Notes: generated from the letters alone by a model not told the origin. Counted from the first letter of the stretch, positions 54,949 to 63,843 are shown. The stretch: DNA of 64,000 nt from Flavisolibacter sp. (GCA_028288675.1 JAQBNG010000130.1:1-64000); one strand, 5' to 3'. Translations and numbers: made by a program.

Positions 54949-57330
54949 ATGACATCCGTCTCATCAACTTATGCAGGCTTTAACAGCATTCTTTCCTTGC
55001 AGCCATTAATTGTGGTTTTAAAACGCATGATGGCTGAAGAAAAACCCGGAGCAAAAAAATTATATCAGCATATTTTAAAGGAAATTGAAGCTGTACCGGA
55101 GCTTTTACAATCGGTGCAGGATACAGCCTTACTGCAACAGCATGGGGAATTAGTTGAGGCATTACTGGCTTGTATCTTTCCTCCTTCCACTTCGTCCAAC
55201 CAGGGCTTGTATGCTATCACCTATCCGTTCAGTTCCGAAACAATTTATGCATCACCGGGCTTTAAGAAAATATTTTTGAAAGATGGCCCCAACATAAATG
55301 TACCTGACCGCAGAACGACGGAAGATATTAGCGAGGCCAGCTTATCATTAGCTTATAATGTTATTTTAAAAAAATTATACGGTTTACAAGTGCCTGTTAC
55401 TGCAACGTCTGTACATCCTTTTACTGAAGAAGAAAGCAGCCTGACAAAGTACTACGAGTTAAAATTGAATGCTGAATTTGTAGATGTAAAAAGTATTGGT
55501 GATACATATTCTTTGCCTGTCGGTTTCTCGCCTCAGCACAACCTGGAAATAGAAGAATTAAAAGCGCTTTTCCCCCTTGAACATTTTCAGTTTACGGGCC
55601 TTGTTGTAATTGATGTGACCGATGTAACCCGTGAACAGATAACGGTTGAAATTAAAAATGCGCTGCTGAATATTAATGCCTTTTCCGAGGCTGAGGTTTA
55701 CGATGAACTACAACAGCATGTGCAAAGTTTAATTGGGTTAAAAGGCGTAACAATTGGCATTACCCCATTTTTTAAAAAGAATAATTACTACCTCTATACC
55801 GAAACGCACTATCGCAACAGCCTTCTTTTTAAAAATAGCGATGTCAGCGCTCACAAAGATGAGATCAGCAATTTATGCCAGCGGGTCTTCAGGAATACTA
55901 TGCACCCCGTGCTTTATAACACCACTGAAAACAGCGATGGTCAATTGGCTGAGTTACTGAACTATTACAAAGAAACAGGCGCTAAAAGCTTGCTACTTTG
56001 TCCGCTCAATTTCGATGACGGGCACCTTTTGGGCTTGCTTGAAATTATGAGTGAAGAAGAAAATAAATTTCAATACACACATCTTTCTCATATTAAACCC
56101 GCTATTGAATTATTCAGGCTGGCCCTTGAAAAAACAAGTGAGAGTTTAGAGGCACAGATTGATAAAACCATTAAAGAACATTTTACAGCCATACAACCTG
56201 CTGTGGAATGGAAGTTTACGGAAGCGGCTTTTCATTACCTGCAGCACAGGCAATCGTCGGATACGGTAAAGATGCCGCAAATTGCTTTTGAAGAAGTATA
56301 TCCTTTGTATGGATCCATTGATGTTCGCAATTCATCAGTGGAAAGAAGTAATTCCATTCAGCTTGATTTACTGGAGCAGTTAACGTTAGCCAACGATGTA
56401 TTAAACAAGGCTAATAAAATTATTGATTTTCCACTGTTGAAAGAAACGCAGTACCGCATAGAAAAATATACCGCTTCCGCTTCCGATACGCTTCTGTCGG
56501 ACGATGAAATGCAGATCTATGATTTTTTACAGGTTCATCTGGAATCTATATTTCAAAACCTCCTTCATTTACGGCCGGAACTCAAAAAAATCATAGGTGC
56601 CTATTTCGCTGCTATCGACCCGCAGCGAAACGTAGTTTATCATCACCGTAAAGAATATGAAGACAGCATTACCCGCATTAATGATGTATTGGACCGTTTT
56701 ACCGATGTAGAGCAAAAAGCGGTGCAGGATGTATATCCGCATTATTTTGAACGCTATATAACCGATGGAGTAGAATTTAATATTTACATAGGCCAATCGT
56801 TATGTCCGCATAAGCCGTTTAATGAAATGTATGTGCGCAATTTAAAATTGTGGCAGCTTACCTTTTTAGCGAAGGCGGCCAGGCTTACGGCTTCGCTTGA
56901 AAAACGCTTGCCGCTGTACTTACAAACCACGCAACTGATACTGGCGCATGCTATTCCGCTCTCTATTTCCTTTCGTAGAAAAGAACGCAAGTTTGATGTT
57001 GACGGCGCTTACAATATCCGCTACGAGATCATTAAAAAACGTATTGACAAAGTGCATCTTCGCGACTCGGATGAGCGCTTAACCCAACCTGGTAAGATCG
57101 CCATTGTTTACTCGCAGCACAAAGAGCAAAGCGAGTATTTAGAATACATTGAGTTTTTACAGGGCGAAGGTTTATTGGGCGAAAACGTAGAGCATCTTGA
57201 CCTGGAGGATACGCAAGGTATCAGTGGGCTAAGAGCCATCAGGGTAGATGTGAATTATACTGCTGAATCTACTATAACAGCGAAAGAAGCTGTTACAAGA
57301 GTTGGCAAAGATGGCTTGATAAGGAAGTGA
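54949..57330 (+). CDS. Large cytoplasmic GAF-type protein
   Basis: 793 residues without signal peptide or membrane helices. Bacteroidota homologs are labelled as GAF domain proteins. A GAF-like region spans about residues 220-400, with CPLNFDDGHLLGLLEIMSEEE as its best match. The flanking parts (about 1-210 and 430-793) are mostly helical and show no enzyme motif that I can name; FHYLQHRQSSD and AYFAAIDPQRNVVYHHRKEYEDSI are distinctive. It is a monocistronic gene ending in a clear terminator. A sensory or scaffolding role is possible, but nothing in the context shows the partner. Confidence 0.7.
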   Translation: MTSVSSTYAGFNSILSLQPLIVVLKRMMAEEKPGAKKLYQHILKEIEAVPELLQSVQDTALLQQHGELVEALLACIFPPSTSSNQGLYAITYPFSSETIYASPGFKKIFLKDGPNINVPDRRTTEDISEASLSLAYNVILKKLYGLQVPVTATSVHPFTEEESSLTKYYELKLNAEFVDVKSIGDTYSLPVGFSPQHNLEIEELKALFPLEHFQFTGLVVIDVTDVTREQITVEIKNALLNINAFSEAEVYDELQQHVQSLIGLKGVTIGITPFFKKNNYYLYTETHYRNSLLFKNSDVSAHKDEISNLCQRVFRNTMHPVLYNTTENSDGQLAELLNYYKETGAKSLLLCPLNFDDGHLLGLLEIMSEEENKFQYTHLSHIKPAIELFRLALEKTSESLEAQIDKTIKEHFTAIQPAVEWKFTEAAFHYLQHRQSSDTVKMPQIAFEEVYPLYGSIDVRNSSVERSNSIQLDLLEQLTLANDVLNKANKIIDFPLLKETQYRIEKYTASASDTLLSDDEMQIYDFLQVHLESIFQNLLHLRPELKKIIGAYFAAIDPQRNVVYHHRKEYEDSITRINDVLDRFTDVEQKAVQDVYPHYFERYITDGVEFNIYIGQSLCPHKPFNEMYVRNLKLWQLTFLAKAARLTASLEKRLPLYLQTTQLILAHAIPLSISFRRKERKFDVDGAYNIRYEIIKKRIDKVHLRDSDERLTQPGKIAIVYSQHKEQSEYLEYIEFLQGEGLLGENVEHLDLEDTQGISGLRAIRVDVNYTAESTITAKEAVTRVGKDGLIRK

Positions 57331-57361
57331 TATGCAGATGTGTGATCCAAAAGAATTTTTG

Positions 57362-57388
57362 AAAGCCACTTTTTTAGTGGCTTTTTTT
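57362..57388 (+). terminator. Terminator after the GAF-type gene
   Basis: Stem aaagccac / gtggcttt with T-rich loop and a following T tract, 31 bases downstream of the stop. Confidence 0.88.
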
Positions 57389-57430
57389 ATGGAAAGAACC
57401 TGATGCCGTGTCATAAAGCAAACCCTTTGC

Positions 57431-58216
57431 ATGAATTATTTTATTCTGCTGTTGCCGCTGTTTTATTGTTGTAATACAAAATCAGACGCCGGCTATTCTA
57501 ATTCTGAAGAATCCATACAACTGCAATCGCATCTTTCAAAAACTACAATAACCGATACAACAAGCTGGGCCTATTTTTTACAGCATTTGCCCGAAAGAGA
57601 AGGGACGATATTGGATTATAAAGGCGATAAAATAAGCAACCAGGAAAAACATTTTTCTATTATAAATTATGATGTCGGTAACCGTGATCTGCAGCAATGC
57701 GCCGATGCATTAATGCGATTAAGAGCTGAATATCTTTTTGCCCGCAAACGCTTTGATGAAATAGGCTTTCATTTTGTAAGCGGTCAATACTATCGTTTTA
57801 CAGATTACTGCAAAGGGCTGAAACCTGTTGCCAATGGAAATGCTGTCCGCTTTATTACCGGTGTTGCCAGCGAAAGAACACATCAGAATTTACGGCGCTA
57901 TTTAAATCTTGTTTATATGTATGCAAGCACTATTTCTCTGGCCAAAGAATTAAAGCCCACCGAAACTTTTCAAATCGGAACTGTTGTTATCTATCCCGGT
58001 AGTCCGGGGCACTGCTTTATTATTGTTGATGAAGCGAAGGCGGACAATGGAGAAAAACTATTTAAGCTGGTAGAAGGCTATACACCTGCACAATCAATTT
58101 ACGTGTTACGCAATGACATTGAACCATCATTAGGCTATTGGCATAAACTAAAAAAAGGTACGATAGAAACAGCCAGTTATGTGTTTCAATCGTACCAGTT
58201 AAAAGCATTTGAGTAA
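57431..58216 (+). CDS. DUF4846 family lipoprotein
   Basis: 261 residues. A short signal with lipobox (LLPLFYCC, lipidated Cys13 or Cys14) leads to a conserved domain: YFLQHLPEREGTILDYKGDKI, ADALMRLRAEYLFARKRFDEIGFHF, SGQYYRFTDYCKGLKP, GTVVIYPGSPGHCFIIVDEA and ESLGYWHKL-like end. This matches DUF4846, whose GHCxxxVD segment resembles a Cys/His hydrolase-like core, though no activity is proven. It is likely in the periplasm or the outer membrane. Confidence 0.83.
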   Translation: MNYFILLLPLFYCCNTKSDAGYSNSEESIQLQSHLSKTTITDTTSWAYFLQHLPEREGTILDYKGDKISNQEKHFSIINYDVGNRDLQQCADALMRLRAEYLFARKRFDEIGFHFVSGQYYRFTDYCKGLKPVANGNAVRFITGVASERTHQNLRRYLNLVYMYASTISLAKELKPTETFQIGTVVIYPGSPGHCFIIVDEAKADNGEKLFKLVEGYTPAQSIYVLRNDIEPSLGYWHKLKKGTIETASYVFQSYQLKAFE

Positions 58217-58281
58217 TGGCCTGCAAGGGATCAATCTAAAGATTGGATAAATCAGTTACTCTCTTTATTTCACCTTTAGCC

Positions 58282-58737
58282 TTATCTCCTTTGAAACGTA
58301 TAAGTGACATTGAAATTATTACCCTCTAAATACACCGGGTCTGTACCACGGATTGTATAATCATCAAACTGTGATACAGACAAGTTCAGTTCATCACCGG
58401 GCAAGGAAATGTTGAGTGTTCGGTTATTGTTGGTAAACCGCCAGCTTATATTTTGCCAGGATGCATTACAACCCTGGCGAATTTGTCCGCCGCCATTTGC
58501 ATTAAATACGACCACAATATCCTGCTGGCAATAAGAGTACGTTCCATAGATATTTGTTTCGGTGCGGCCATCACCATTAAAGTCATAAGACCTGTCGGAA
58601 CTTATACCGGTGATAGCCCATGTGCCCTCAAGGTTTTGCTGGTTAGAAATAATGTCGTTGCTGTTTTTTTGGCAACTGCTGAAAACGATCATGATAGCCG
58701 GAAGAGCAAAAGCCCAGGAGTAAAATTGTTTGCGCAT
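58282..58737 (-). CDS. Lipocalin-like lipoprotein
   Basis: 151 residues with lipoprotein signal (FALPAIMIVFSSC, lipidated Cys22). The mature domain has LEGTWAITGISS as its first strand and alternating beta strands with GNNFNVTYTFQRR at the end, as in the small lipocalin-like families common in Bacteroidota. The DFNGDGRTETNIYG stretch could bind calcium. No ligand is predictable. Confidence 0.75.
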   Translation of the reverse strand: MRKQFYSWAFALPAIMIVFSSCQKNSNDIISNQQNLEGTWAITGISSDRSYDFNGDGRTETNIYGTYSYCQQDIVVVFNANGGGQIRQGCNASWQNISWRFTNNNRTLNISLPGDELNLSVSQFDDYTIRGTDPVYLEGNNFNVTYTFQRR

Positions 58738-58854
58738 ACGTTTGCTTTTAAGAGGTAAGAAATTTTATTACTTCATTAGAAGCTGATTTTACGCCAGTAG
58801 TTTAAAAGTAAAATGCAAAACAGGCATTTTAGTATTTGGTTATGTTATAGAAAT

Positions 58855-58876
58855 AAAAAAAAGGGTATTGTACCCT
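58855..58876 (-). terminator. Terminator after the L,D-transpeptidase gene
   Basis: On the minus strand agggta / taccct with a 3-base loop is followed by eight T residues. It lies about 110 bases downstream of the L,D-transpeptidase stop and upstream of the lipocalin-like gene. The rest of the 252-base gap shows nothing else. Confidence 0.75.
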
Positions 58877-58989
58877 CCTTATATCTATCCCTCTTATTAT
58901 AACGATCTTACTTTAAAGTTTTCCATTCTGTGTAAACGTCAGACAGTAGCTGTGTAAAAACTGTCTTTAGTTTGAGTTTTGCGTCTTGG

Positions 58990-59580
58990 TTATTTACGTA
59001 TTGTTACCGGGGTTCCAATAGGCAGGTAGCTATACAGATCTTCAACATCAGCCCTTTTTAGTGAGATACAACCGTTAGTCCAGTTGGTAAAGCGGTCTAT
59101 TACAATATCTTCCCCAGGCCAGGTGCCATGAATACCAATACCACCACCTGGTTTAGCCCAGCCGGGCACTTCGCCGCGGCGCTTACGGGCAGCAAATTTT
59201 TCCAGGCTTTCTTTGGTAGGATAATCAATACCCATATAGCGATCCCATTTTTGATGTACATTCTTTTGAACGATCTTAAACGCTCCTTCCGGTGTGTTGC
59301 GGTCGCCTTCCATTTTTTTATCATCTAAAGAAGGATTGCCAAATACCACCGGGTAGGTAGCAAACCAGCCTTGCGCATCGTACACACTTAGTTCATACTT
59401 TCTTTTATCTATAAGAATGTACATGGGCGCCTGAGGCTTGGACGAAAATCGTTTTTTTGCGCTTGTGGTATTAAAGGAAGAGAATGTGGTGGTGATAGCC
59501 TTTTTATCAGTTGCATCGTTTTTCAACATCATGCCACCGGCAGCAAAGAGGCAGGTTGTTAAGAGGAGGGTGGTTTTCAT
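58990..59580 (-). CDS. L,D-transpeptidase (YkuD domain)
   Basis: 196 residues with N-terminal signal peptide (MKTTLLLTTCLFAAGGMML). The YkuD domain runs from about 53 to 196: MYILIDKRKYELSVYD, GDRNTPEGAFKI, the catalytic pair H151 in GIHGTW and C171 in TNGCISLK. The usual motif is SHGCIRM; here TNGCISL retains the catalytic Cys. It forms 3-3 crosslinks in peptidoglycan or attaches proteins to it. Confidence 0.9.
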   Translation of the reverse strand: MKTTLLLTTCLFAAGGMMLKNDATDKKAITTTFSSFNTTSAKKRFSSKPQAPMYILIDKRKYELSVYDAQGWFATYPVVFGNPSLDDKKMEGDRNTPEGAFKIVQKNVHQKWDRYMGIDYPTKESLEKFAARKRRGEVPGWAKPGGGIGIHGTWPGEDIVIDRFTNWTNGCISLKRADVEDLYSYLPIGTPVTIRK

Positions 59581-59930
59581 TTTCCTGTAAGTGCTTTATA
59601 GGTTATCTGCTTAGAAAACGGAAGGATACCGGATTTATTTTTTGAGTGAATAAATTTTTAACATCACTCTTAAAGCCTTGCGGGCCCTTTGTTTCAGCAG
59701 GTGTTAATAACGATACCGATGTACTAAAAACATTGCCACTCTTTTACAAGGTTATCTAATTATCGGCGAAAAGGGAAGTAATCTCGCCGGGAGTTTTTTA
59801 AATTGAGTAGATGTGACCAGCATGCATAAGAAGACTACGTAGGGTTTACCCCAAGAGGGAAGTATGGTAGAAGTTTTCCGGGGCATCGAATAAAAGGAAT
59901 GGTAATGAAACGCCCATTCATCAAACAATA
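59581..59930. other. Gap without a gene
   Basis: 350 bases between the L,D-transpeptidase start and the terminator at 59931. I see no credible ORF, repeat or RNA in it. It should contain the transpeptidase promoter, but no box is convincing. Confidence 0.5.
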
Positions 59931-59965
59931 AAAAATCCTGTCCGCATAAACCGGACAGGATTTTT
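59931..59965 (-). terminator. Terminator after the barrel-protein gene
   Basis: aaaaatcctgtccg / cggacaggattttt with a 7-base loop, symmetric A and T tracts. It lies 19 bases downstream of the minus-strand outer membrane protein stop. Confidence 0.9.
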
Positions 59966-59984
59966 ACACTATAAGAGATAGCCC

Positions 59985-60809
59985 TTAAAAGTTGCTGAAA
60001 CGGATTCCAATATTGTAAGGAGTTTGATCCAGGCTTTTTTCCCACATGCTTTTCGTTGCCATGGAACCATACAAACGTACCGGCCCCAGGTTTAATTCAG
60101 CGATGTACGATAGCTTCCATTTGTCAAGATTGAAGTCATCATGCAGTTTGGTTTTATCGCCATCGTCTTTTATTTTCTGGCGGGCACTGTACAAATAACC
60201 AGCACTAATACCTGCACTCAAACCAAAACCGCGTTTACCGCCTGGTGTAAAGTTGAAGTTTAGCATAACAGGAACTGTAACATAATCCGCAGCCAGTTTA
60301 TTTTTATCCACGTTGGCCAGGGCCGGATCAATGCTTATGGTTGTAGGGTTTTTGCTGAACCGTACCCGCTCATCATCAAAACGGTAATTGTTTAGCTCAA
60401 CTCCTAAACCATATTTCAGGTTTACTACATGTTTTATCACGTTTAGCTTCTGCATAAAGGCCCAGATGTTGACGTTTACAGATTTACCGGTACGTAGTTT
60501 TAGGTTGTCTTTACTGCCAAAGGCTGGTGATACAAATCCGCTTTGTTGCGCAGCGGTATAATTCGTTTTGTCGGTGTAGTTGGCAAAGCCTAAATCCACT
60601 ATCCACCAGTTGGTGCTTACGTTACCTGATTTATTTCGTCGGCGGTTCGAGAAGGTGATGTTCCTGTTTTTTCCATCTTTCCCATCTTTCTTAATGATGA
60701 TCATACCACCAATTTTTATGGTATCTACTTTCCCGCTGGTGGTATCATCCTGGGCAATTGAAGTCATAGCGAGGCATACGGCCGAAGCCAGGAGTACAAA
60801 AAGTTTCAT
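59985..60809 (-). CDS. Outer membrane beta-barrel protein (PorT-like size)
   Basis: 274 residues. Signal peptide MKLFVLLASAVCLAMTSIAQ, then a beta-strand-rich protein with alternating hydrophobic residues (NWWIVDLGFANYTDKTNYTAAQ, LKYGLGVELNNYRFDDE, FGLSAGISAGYLYSARQK, VRLYGSMATKSMW) ending in the aromatic residue of IGIRFSNF, typical of outer membrane barrels. The DDTTSGKVDTIKIGGMIII segment precedes the first strands. It is third in the sigma/anti-sigma operon and is a plausible target of that sigma factor. Confidence 0.85.
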   Translation of the reverse strand: MKLFVLLASAVCLAMTSIAQDDTTSGKVDTIKIGGMIIIKKDGKDGKNRNITFSNRRRNKSGNVSTNWWIVDLGFANYTDKTNYTAAQQSGFVSPAFGSKDNLKLRTGKSVNVNIWAFMQKLNVIKHVVNLKYGLGVELNNYRFDDERVRFSKNPTTISIDPALANVDKNKLAADYVTVPVMLNFNFTPGGKRGFGLSAGISAGYLYSARQKIKDDGDKTKLHDDFNLDKWKLSYIAELNLGPVRLYGSMATKSMWEKSLDQTPYNIGIRFSNF

Positions 60810-60826
60810 ACAAAAGTTTTAATAGA

Positions 60827-61879
60827 TTATTTAAGTTTTAAAGCTACTGCACCTATCAGCAATTCATTGTCTGCGTTAACAGTGCCAATTCCGGTGTTGC
60901 GTTGAATAAAGCGGGAGACTTTTCTAAAAAAGCCTTTGCCCTTTGTTGTCTTTTCTATTTCAAAATCACCATCGGTTACTGCAGGTTCCAGTGGGTCATT
61001 CTGTTTGATGTACGAAGTAGTTACAGGAGATGTTACAGAGGTATGTGCAATTGTTTTGTTAATGGCTACATCATTGATATTTGTTTCAGTAAAGCGGTTT
61101 ACATCAAGCTTGTATATCTCTCTTTTCTGTGGCGCTGCATCGTTATCCTTTTGCAGGGCCACATTGTTAGTTATATCCTTTACCATCTTATCCTTAACCG
61201 GGGAACCTTTCAAAATAGGAGCCTCATTCTTTTGTACCTGTGGTGCTTTCACTAAAACAGGTTCTTCTTTTTGCTGAGGAATTAAAATTGTCTTTTGTTC
61301 AGGAATGCTATTCTTTTTCATTGGTGGATTTAAAGGCTTGGTAGCTACAGAATGATTATCGACAGGCCGTTTATTGGAATTAATAAAAAAGAAAAATGAG
61401 GTGAATAAAAGAATAATAACTGCAACTGCTACCCGCATCCACACAGGGAAATAAATAACTCTTTCAGCATGCCGGTACAGTTCTTTTTTATTTGGATGAG
61501 AAATGATTTCGGCTGCATCAACCTTGGTTTGCATCAGCAAAGAGTATTGTGAAGCATAGTCTTTATCAGTGCTGATCTTTTCTTCTACCGAAGCTCTTTG
61601 TGTACTGCTTACTTCATCATCTACATACAACAAAAGTTCTTCCTCAAAGGCGTTTAATTTCATAGAAGGCGAAAGCAGATCTTCCCTATTGTAAAATGAA
61701 ACATCATCTACCGGGAGCTTGGTGCTCATGAACATATCAAGTTCTTCGGCTAAATGCGGATGCAGTAAAACAAAGGCTTCCACCATCTGCCTGCCGCGGG
61801 CATCCAGTTCATTATCCATGTACAGGATAAAGTACTCCTCGTAGTTGCTTAAATTAATATCGTTTGGATTAGATGACAT
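60827..61879 (-). CDS. Anti-sigma-type membrane protein with two tandem modules
   Basis: 350 residues. Two copies of a short helical module occur in the cytoplasmic N-terminus: YEEYFILYMDNELDARGRQ (about 12-30) and FEEELLLYVDDEVSSTQRA (about 78-96). Then come a transmembrane helix (about 151-171, VWMRVAVAVIILLFTSFFFF) and a long extracytoplasmic Lys/Pro/Asn-rich region with no known domain. This layout and the 11-base overlap with the ECF sigma gene make it the likely anti-sigma regulator. The usual zinc-finger cysteines of this class are absent. The barrel-protein gene follows. Confidence 0.8.
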   Translation of the reverse strand: MSSNPNDINLSNYEEYFILYMDNELDARGRQMVEAFVLLHPHLAEELDMFMSTKLPVDDVSFYNREDLLSPSMKLNAFEEELLLYVDDEVSSTQRASVEEKISTDKDYASQYSLLMQTKVDAAEIISHPNKKELYRHAERVIYFPVWMRVAVAVIILLFTSFFFFINSNKRPVDNHSVATKPLNPPMKKNSIPEQKTILIPQQKEEPVLVKAPQVQKNEAPILKGSPVKDKMVKDITNNVALQKDNDAAPQKREIYKLDVNRFTETNINDVAINKTIAHTSVTSPVTTSYIKQNDPLEPAVTDGDFEIEKTTKGKGFFRKVSRFIQRNTGIGTVNADNELLIGAVALKLK

Positions 61880-62354
61880 TTTCCACTTTTACTAAGTAAT
61901 CTTTTAGTTGCAAACGGGCTCGGTGTAAGTAAACTTTTACCTGGCTTTCGCTCAGGTTCATAATCTGGCCAATCTCCTCATAACTATAGCCTTCATAATC
62001 TTTTAATAAAACAAGCGAACGCTGAGTTTCGCTCAGCCTGCTCAAGGCCCTTTCTAAAATTTGCTTTGTGTTATTTATTTGTCTGTGCTGTATCCTCACA
62101 TCATCCTTAAATTCTTCTTTTAAATAAACCCTTTTTACCTTTCGCAGGTGGTCAATCATGGAGTTGTATGCCACGGTGAAAAGATAGGATTTGCATTTGC
62201 TATTATCCACATCCTCTCTATTGCGCCAGAGCTTTTCAAAAGCTGTTTGCACCACGTCCCGTGCATCTTCCTCGTGACGAAGGTTTTTTACAATAAACCG
62301 GTACACGCCATCCGCGTACAGGTTTACACATTCATTGTATTCTTTTTCGGTCAT
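61869..62354 (-). CDS. ECF (sigma-70 family) RNA polymerase sigma factor
   Basis: 161 residues. Region 2 near 24-80 (EEDARDVVQTAFEKLWRNRED, KSYLFTVAYNSMIDHLRK) and region 4 near 110-155 (LSETQRSLVLLKDYEGYSYEEIGQIMNLSESQVKVYLHRARLQLK) form the standard ECF pattern. It directs transcription of envelope genes in response to signals through the neighbouring anti-sigma. It overlaps that gene by 11 bases. The promoter target is not visible. Confidence 0.93.
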   Translation of the reverse strand: MTEKEYNECVNLYADGVYRFIVKNLRHEEDARDVVQTAFEKLWRNREDVDNSKCKSYLFTVAYNSMIDHLRKVKRVYLKEEFKDDVRIQHRQINNTKQILERALSRLSETQRSLVLLKDYEGYSYEEIGQIMNLSESQVKVYLHRARLQLKDYLVKVENVI

Positions 62355-62433
62355 AAAACAGTTGGCAGATAAGCATTGTGCTACCGTAATACGAAGTAAG
62401 AGAGGGAAAGTTACAGGAAAAAGAAAAATATTT

Positions 62434-62646
62434 TCAACGGTAAGAAACGAGGGAAATTATTCCATGAGAGAAGACGTCCCAGATCATTTGGCCATTGTTG
62501 GTTAATGGCTTTACCCGGCTGCACTTTTTTACCTCGATGCAAACCGCTTCCGTTTTTTGAAAACTTGCAAACGAAATAGCCGCAATAGCAATAAAAAACA
62601 GTGTAAATAGTATAAAAGCTTTGTTGGTGGTAGTAGCCTTTTTCAT
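62434..62646 (-). CDS. Small membrane/exported protein of unknown function
   Basis: 70 residues (MKKATTTNKAFILFTLFFIA...). A lysine-rich start and one hydrophobic helix (about 10-28) suggest a signal peptide or an anchor; the rest (EAVCIEVKKCSRVKPLTNNGQM) has two cysteines. No homolog that I recognise. The ATG start and a codon pattern like the neighbours make it a credible gene. It lies 79 bases upstream of the sigma gene on the same strand. Confidence 0.6.
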   Translation of the reverse strand: MKKATTTNKAFILFTLFFIAIAAISFASFQKTEAVCIEVKKCSRVKPLTNNGQMIWDVFSHGIISLVSYR

Positions 62647-62841
62647 GGCTTAGGTTTAAACAGTGAGACGAAGGTAATTGCAGTTATGTTACAGCTATTT
62701 TAAAATAAGTAAGATTTAATATCTGGATGCTGAAGTTGGCAGTTACCAGTTCGCATTGGCAATAGAGGTGCAACTGGCAACTGCAAATTGCTAACCTGTA
62801 TTTAGCCGATAACCCTTTATTTTGTACCAAAGCACACTACT
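62647..62841. repeat. TTGGCAGTT-type repeat words before the DUF3127 gene
   Basis: The 195-base gap contains ttggcagttaccagttcgca, ttggcaatagaggtgcaact and ggcaactgcaaattgctaac near 62736-62793, relatives of the ggcagttggcggtttgcggt words at 23810. No ORF is seen. It also includes the promoter region of the DUF3127 gene. Confidence 0.6.
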
Positions 62842-63183
62842 ATGCAGCTCAGCGGAAAATTATTACAGCTTCTTCCGGTTCAAACCGGGCAAGGAAAAAA
62901 CGGCACGTGGAAAAAACAGGAAGTTATTTTAGAAACGGAAGGCCAGTACCCAAAAAAAGTGTGCGTTGCTATTTGGGGCGACAAAGCTGATGAGAAAACC
63001 TTGCAGGTAGGCAATACTTTAAAAATAGATTTTGATGTGGAAAGCCGTGAGTATAATGGAAGATGGTACACCGATGTAAAGGCCTGGAAAGTAGAGGTTG
63101 CTGGTGCTGCCACATTTAGTGAATCGGAACCGTTTCCGCCCGGCGAGATGAATGATAATATGGAAAATGATTTGCCGTTTTAG
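62842..63183 (+). CDS. DUF3127 OB-fold-like protein with SSB-type acidic tip
   Basis: 113 residues. DUF3127 is a small Bacteroidota family with predicted OB-like fold: SGKLLQLLPVQTGQGKNGTW, KKQEVILETEGQYPKKVCVAIWGDKAD, TLKIDFDVESREYNGRWYTDVKAWKVEV. The C-terminus is acidic and ends MNDNMENDLPF, the same kind of tail as bacterial single-stranded DNA-binding proteins (the SSB in this window ends GDLPY). A role in DNA or RNA binding is inferred from fold and tail. Its stop overlaps the convergent mazF stop by four bases. Confidence 0.82.
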   Translation: MQLSGKLLQLLPVQTGQGKNGTWKKQEVILETEGQYPKKVCVAIWGDKADEKTLQVGNTLKIDFDVESREYNGRWYTDVKAWKVEVAGAATFSESEPFPPGEMNDNMENDLPF

Positions 63184-63494
63184 CAAAACATAGTTTGCAA
63201 CACCAGCTTGATATCTGAGGCGGTTGCTGCATCAATTACTCCTTGTTTTTTTATCAAGCGCTGTTTATCTACAGATCGTAGCTGGTCAAGAATCACCTGG
63301 CCGTTTTGATTTTTAAACAGTGTAAAAACCCTGGATGGATAGTTTTTGGTTTTGTGCGTCAACGGAGCGACAATAATTGTTTGCAGATTTTTATTCATAT
63401 CATCCGGAGAAACAATAACTCCAGGTCTTGTCTTTTTTATTTCGGCGCCGATTGTAGGATCAAAATTGATTAGGTAAACATCGAATTGTTTCAT
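63180..63494 (-). CDS. mazF: MazF/PemK family endoribonuclease toxin
   Basis: About 104 residues from ATG 63494 (MKQFDVYLINFDPTIGAEIKK). The segments TRPGVIVSPDDMNKNLQTIIVAPLTHKTKNYPSRV and ILDQLRSVDKQRL are the MazF/PemK signatures, with the catalytic Arg in KKTRPG and the Thr in PLTHKT. The open frame extends to 63590 but upstream residues overlap mazE. Starts one base after the mazE stop. Cleaves RNA when MazE is lost. Confidence 0.9.
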   Translation of the reverse strand: MKQFDVYLINFDPTIGAEIKKTRPGVIVSPDDMNKNLQTIIVAPLTHKTKNYPSRVFTLFKNQNGQVILDQLRSVDKQRLIKKQGVIDAATASDIKLVLQTMFC

Positions 63495-63495
63495 A

Positions 63496-63834
63496 TTACC
63501 ATTCTGTTTTATCAAACTCATTTGCCAATCCTTCAAATAAATCGCCTTCAGGTTTTTCACCTGCTTTAATAGCCTTTTTAAATTGGGCATCCCAGGTTTT
63601 TAAATCAGTATTCACTTTTGGTCTCGCCTGGGCAATTGTAATTATACCTTCACTGGCTTCAATCATAATATCAGCATCCAAGTTCAGACCTGCGATTTTA
63701 ATCAAACTATTATTCAAGATCACACCTTTTGAATTTCCAACAGATCTTATGCGTGACGTAAACATGGATTTTGCAGTTGATTTTATGGAATCCTGCTTCC
63801 TGTTTTTTGCACTGGTTTTTTTTTGCGTTGACAT
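63496..63834 (-). CDS. mazE: MazE-like antitoxin (AbrB/MazE domain)
   Basis: 112 residues. An unusually long Lys/Ser-rich N-terminus (about 1-23) precedes the AbrB-type DNA-binding domain: RIRSVGNSKGVILNNSLIKIAGLN, with the C-terminal toxin-binding tail (EGDLFEGLANEFDKTEW). An internal ATG at residue 24 would start just before the AbrB domain. The product neutralises the MazF toxin and represses its own promoter, with a palindrome just upstream (63844-63863). Confidence 0.87.
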   Translation of the reverse strand: MSTQKKTSAKNRKQDSIKSTAKSMFTSRIRSVGNSKGVILNNSLIKIAGLNLDADIMIEASEGIITIAQARPKVNTDLKTWDAQFKKAIKAGEKPEGDLFEGLANEFDKTEW

Positions 63835-63843
63835 AGATTAAAG

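Noticed and set aside
59752-60045. 97-residue minus-strand frame after the barrel-protein gene
   Set aside because: It overlaps the end of the barrel gene and its terminator, and its composition (Ser/Phe/Leu-rich, many aromatics) is not protein-like.
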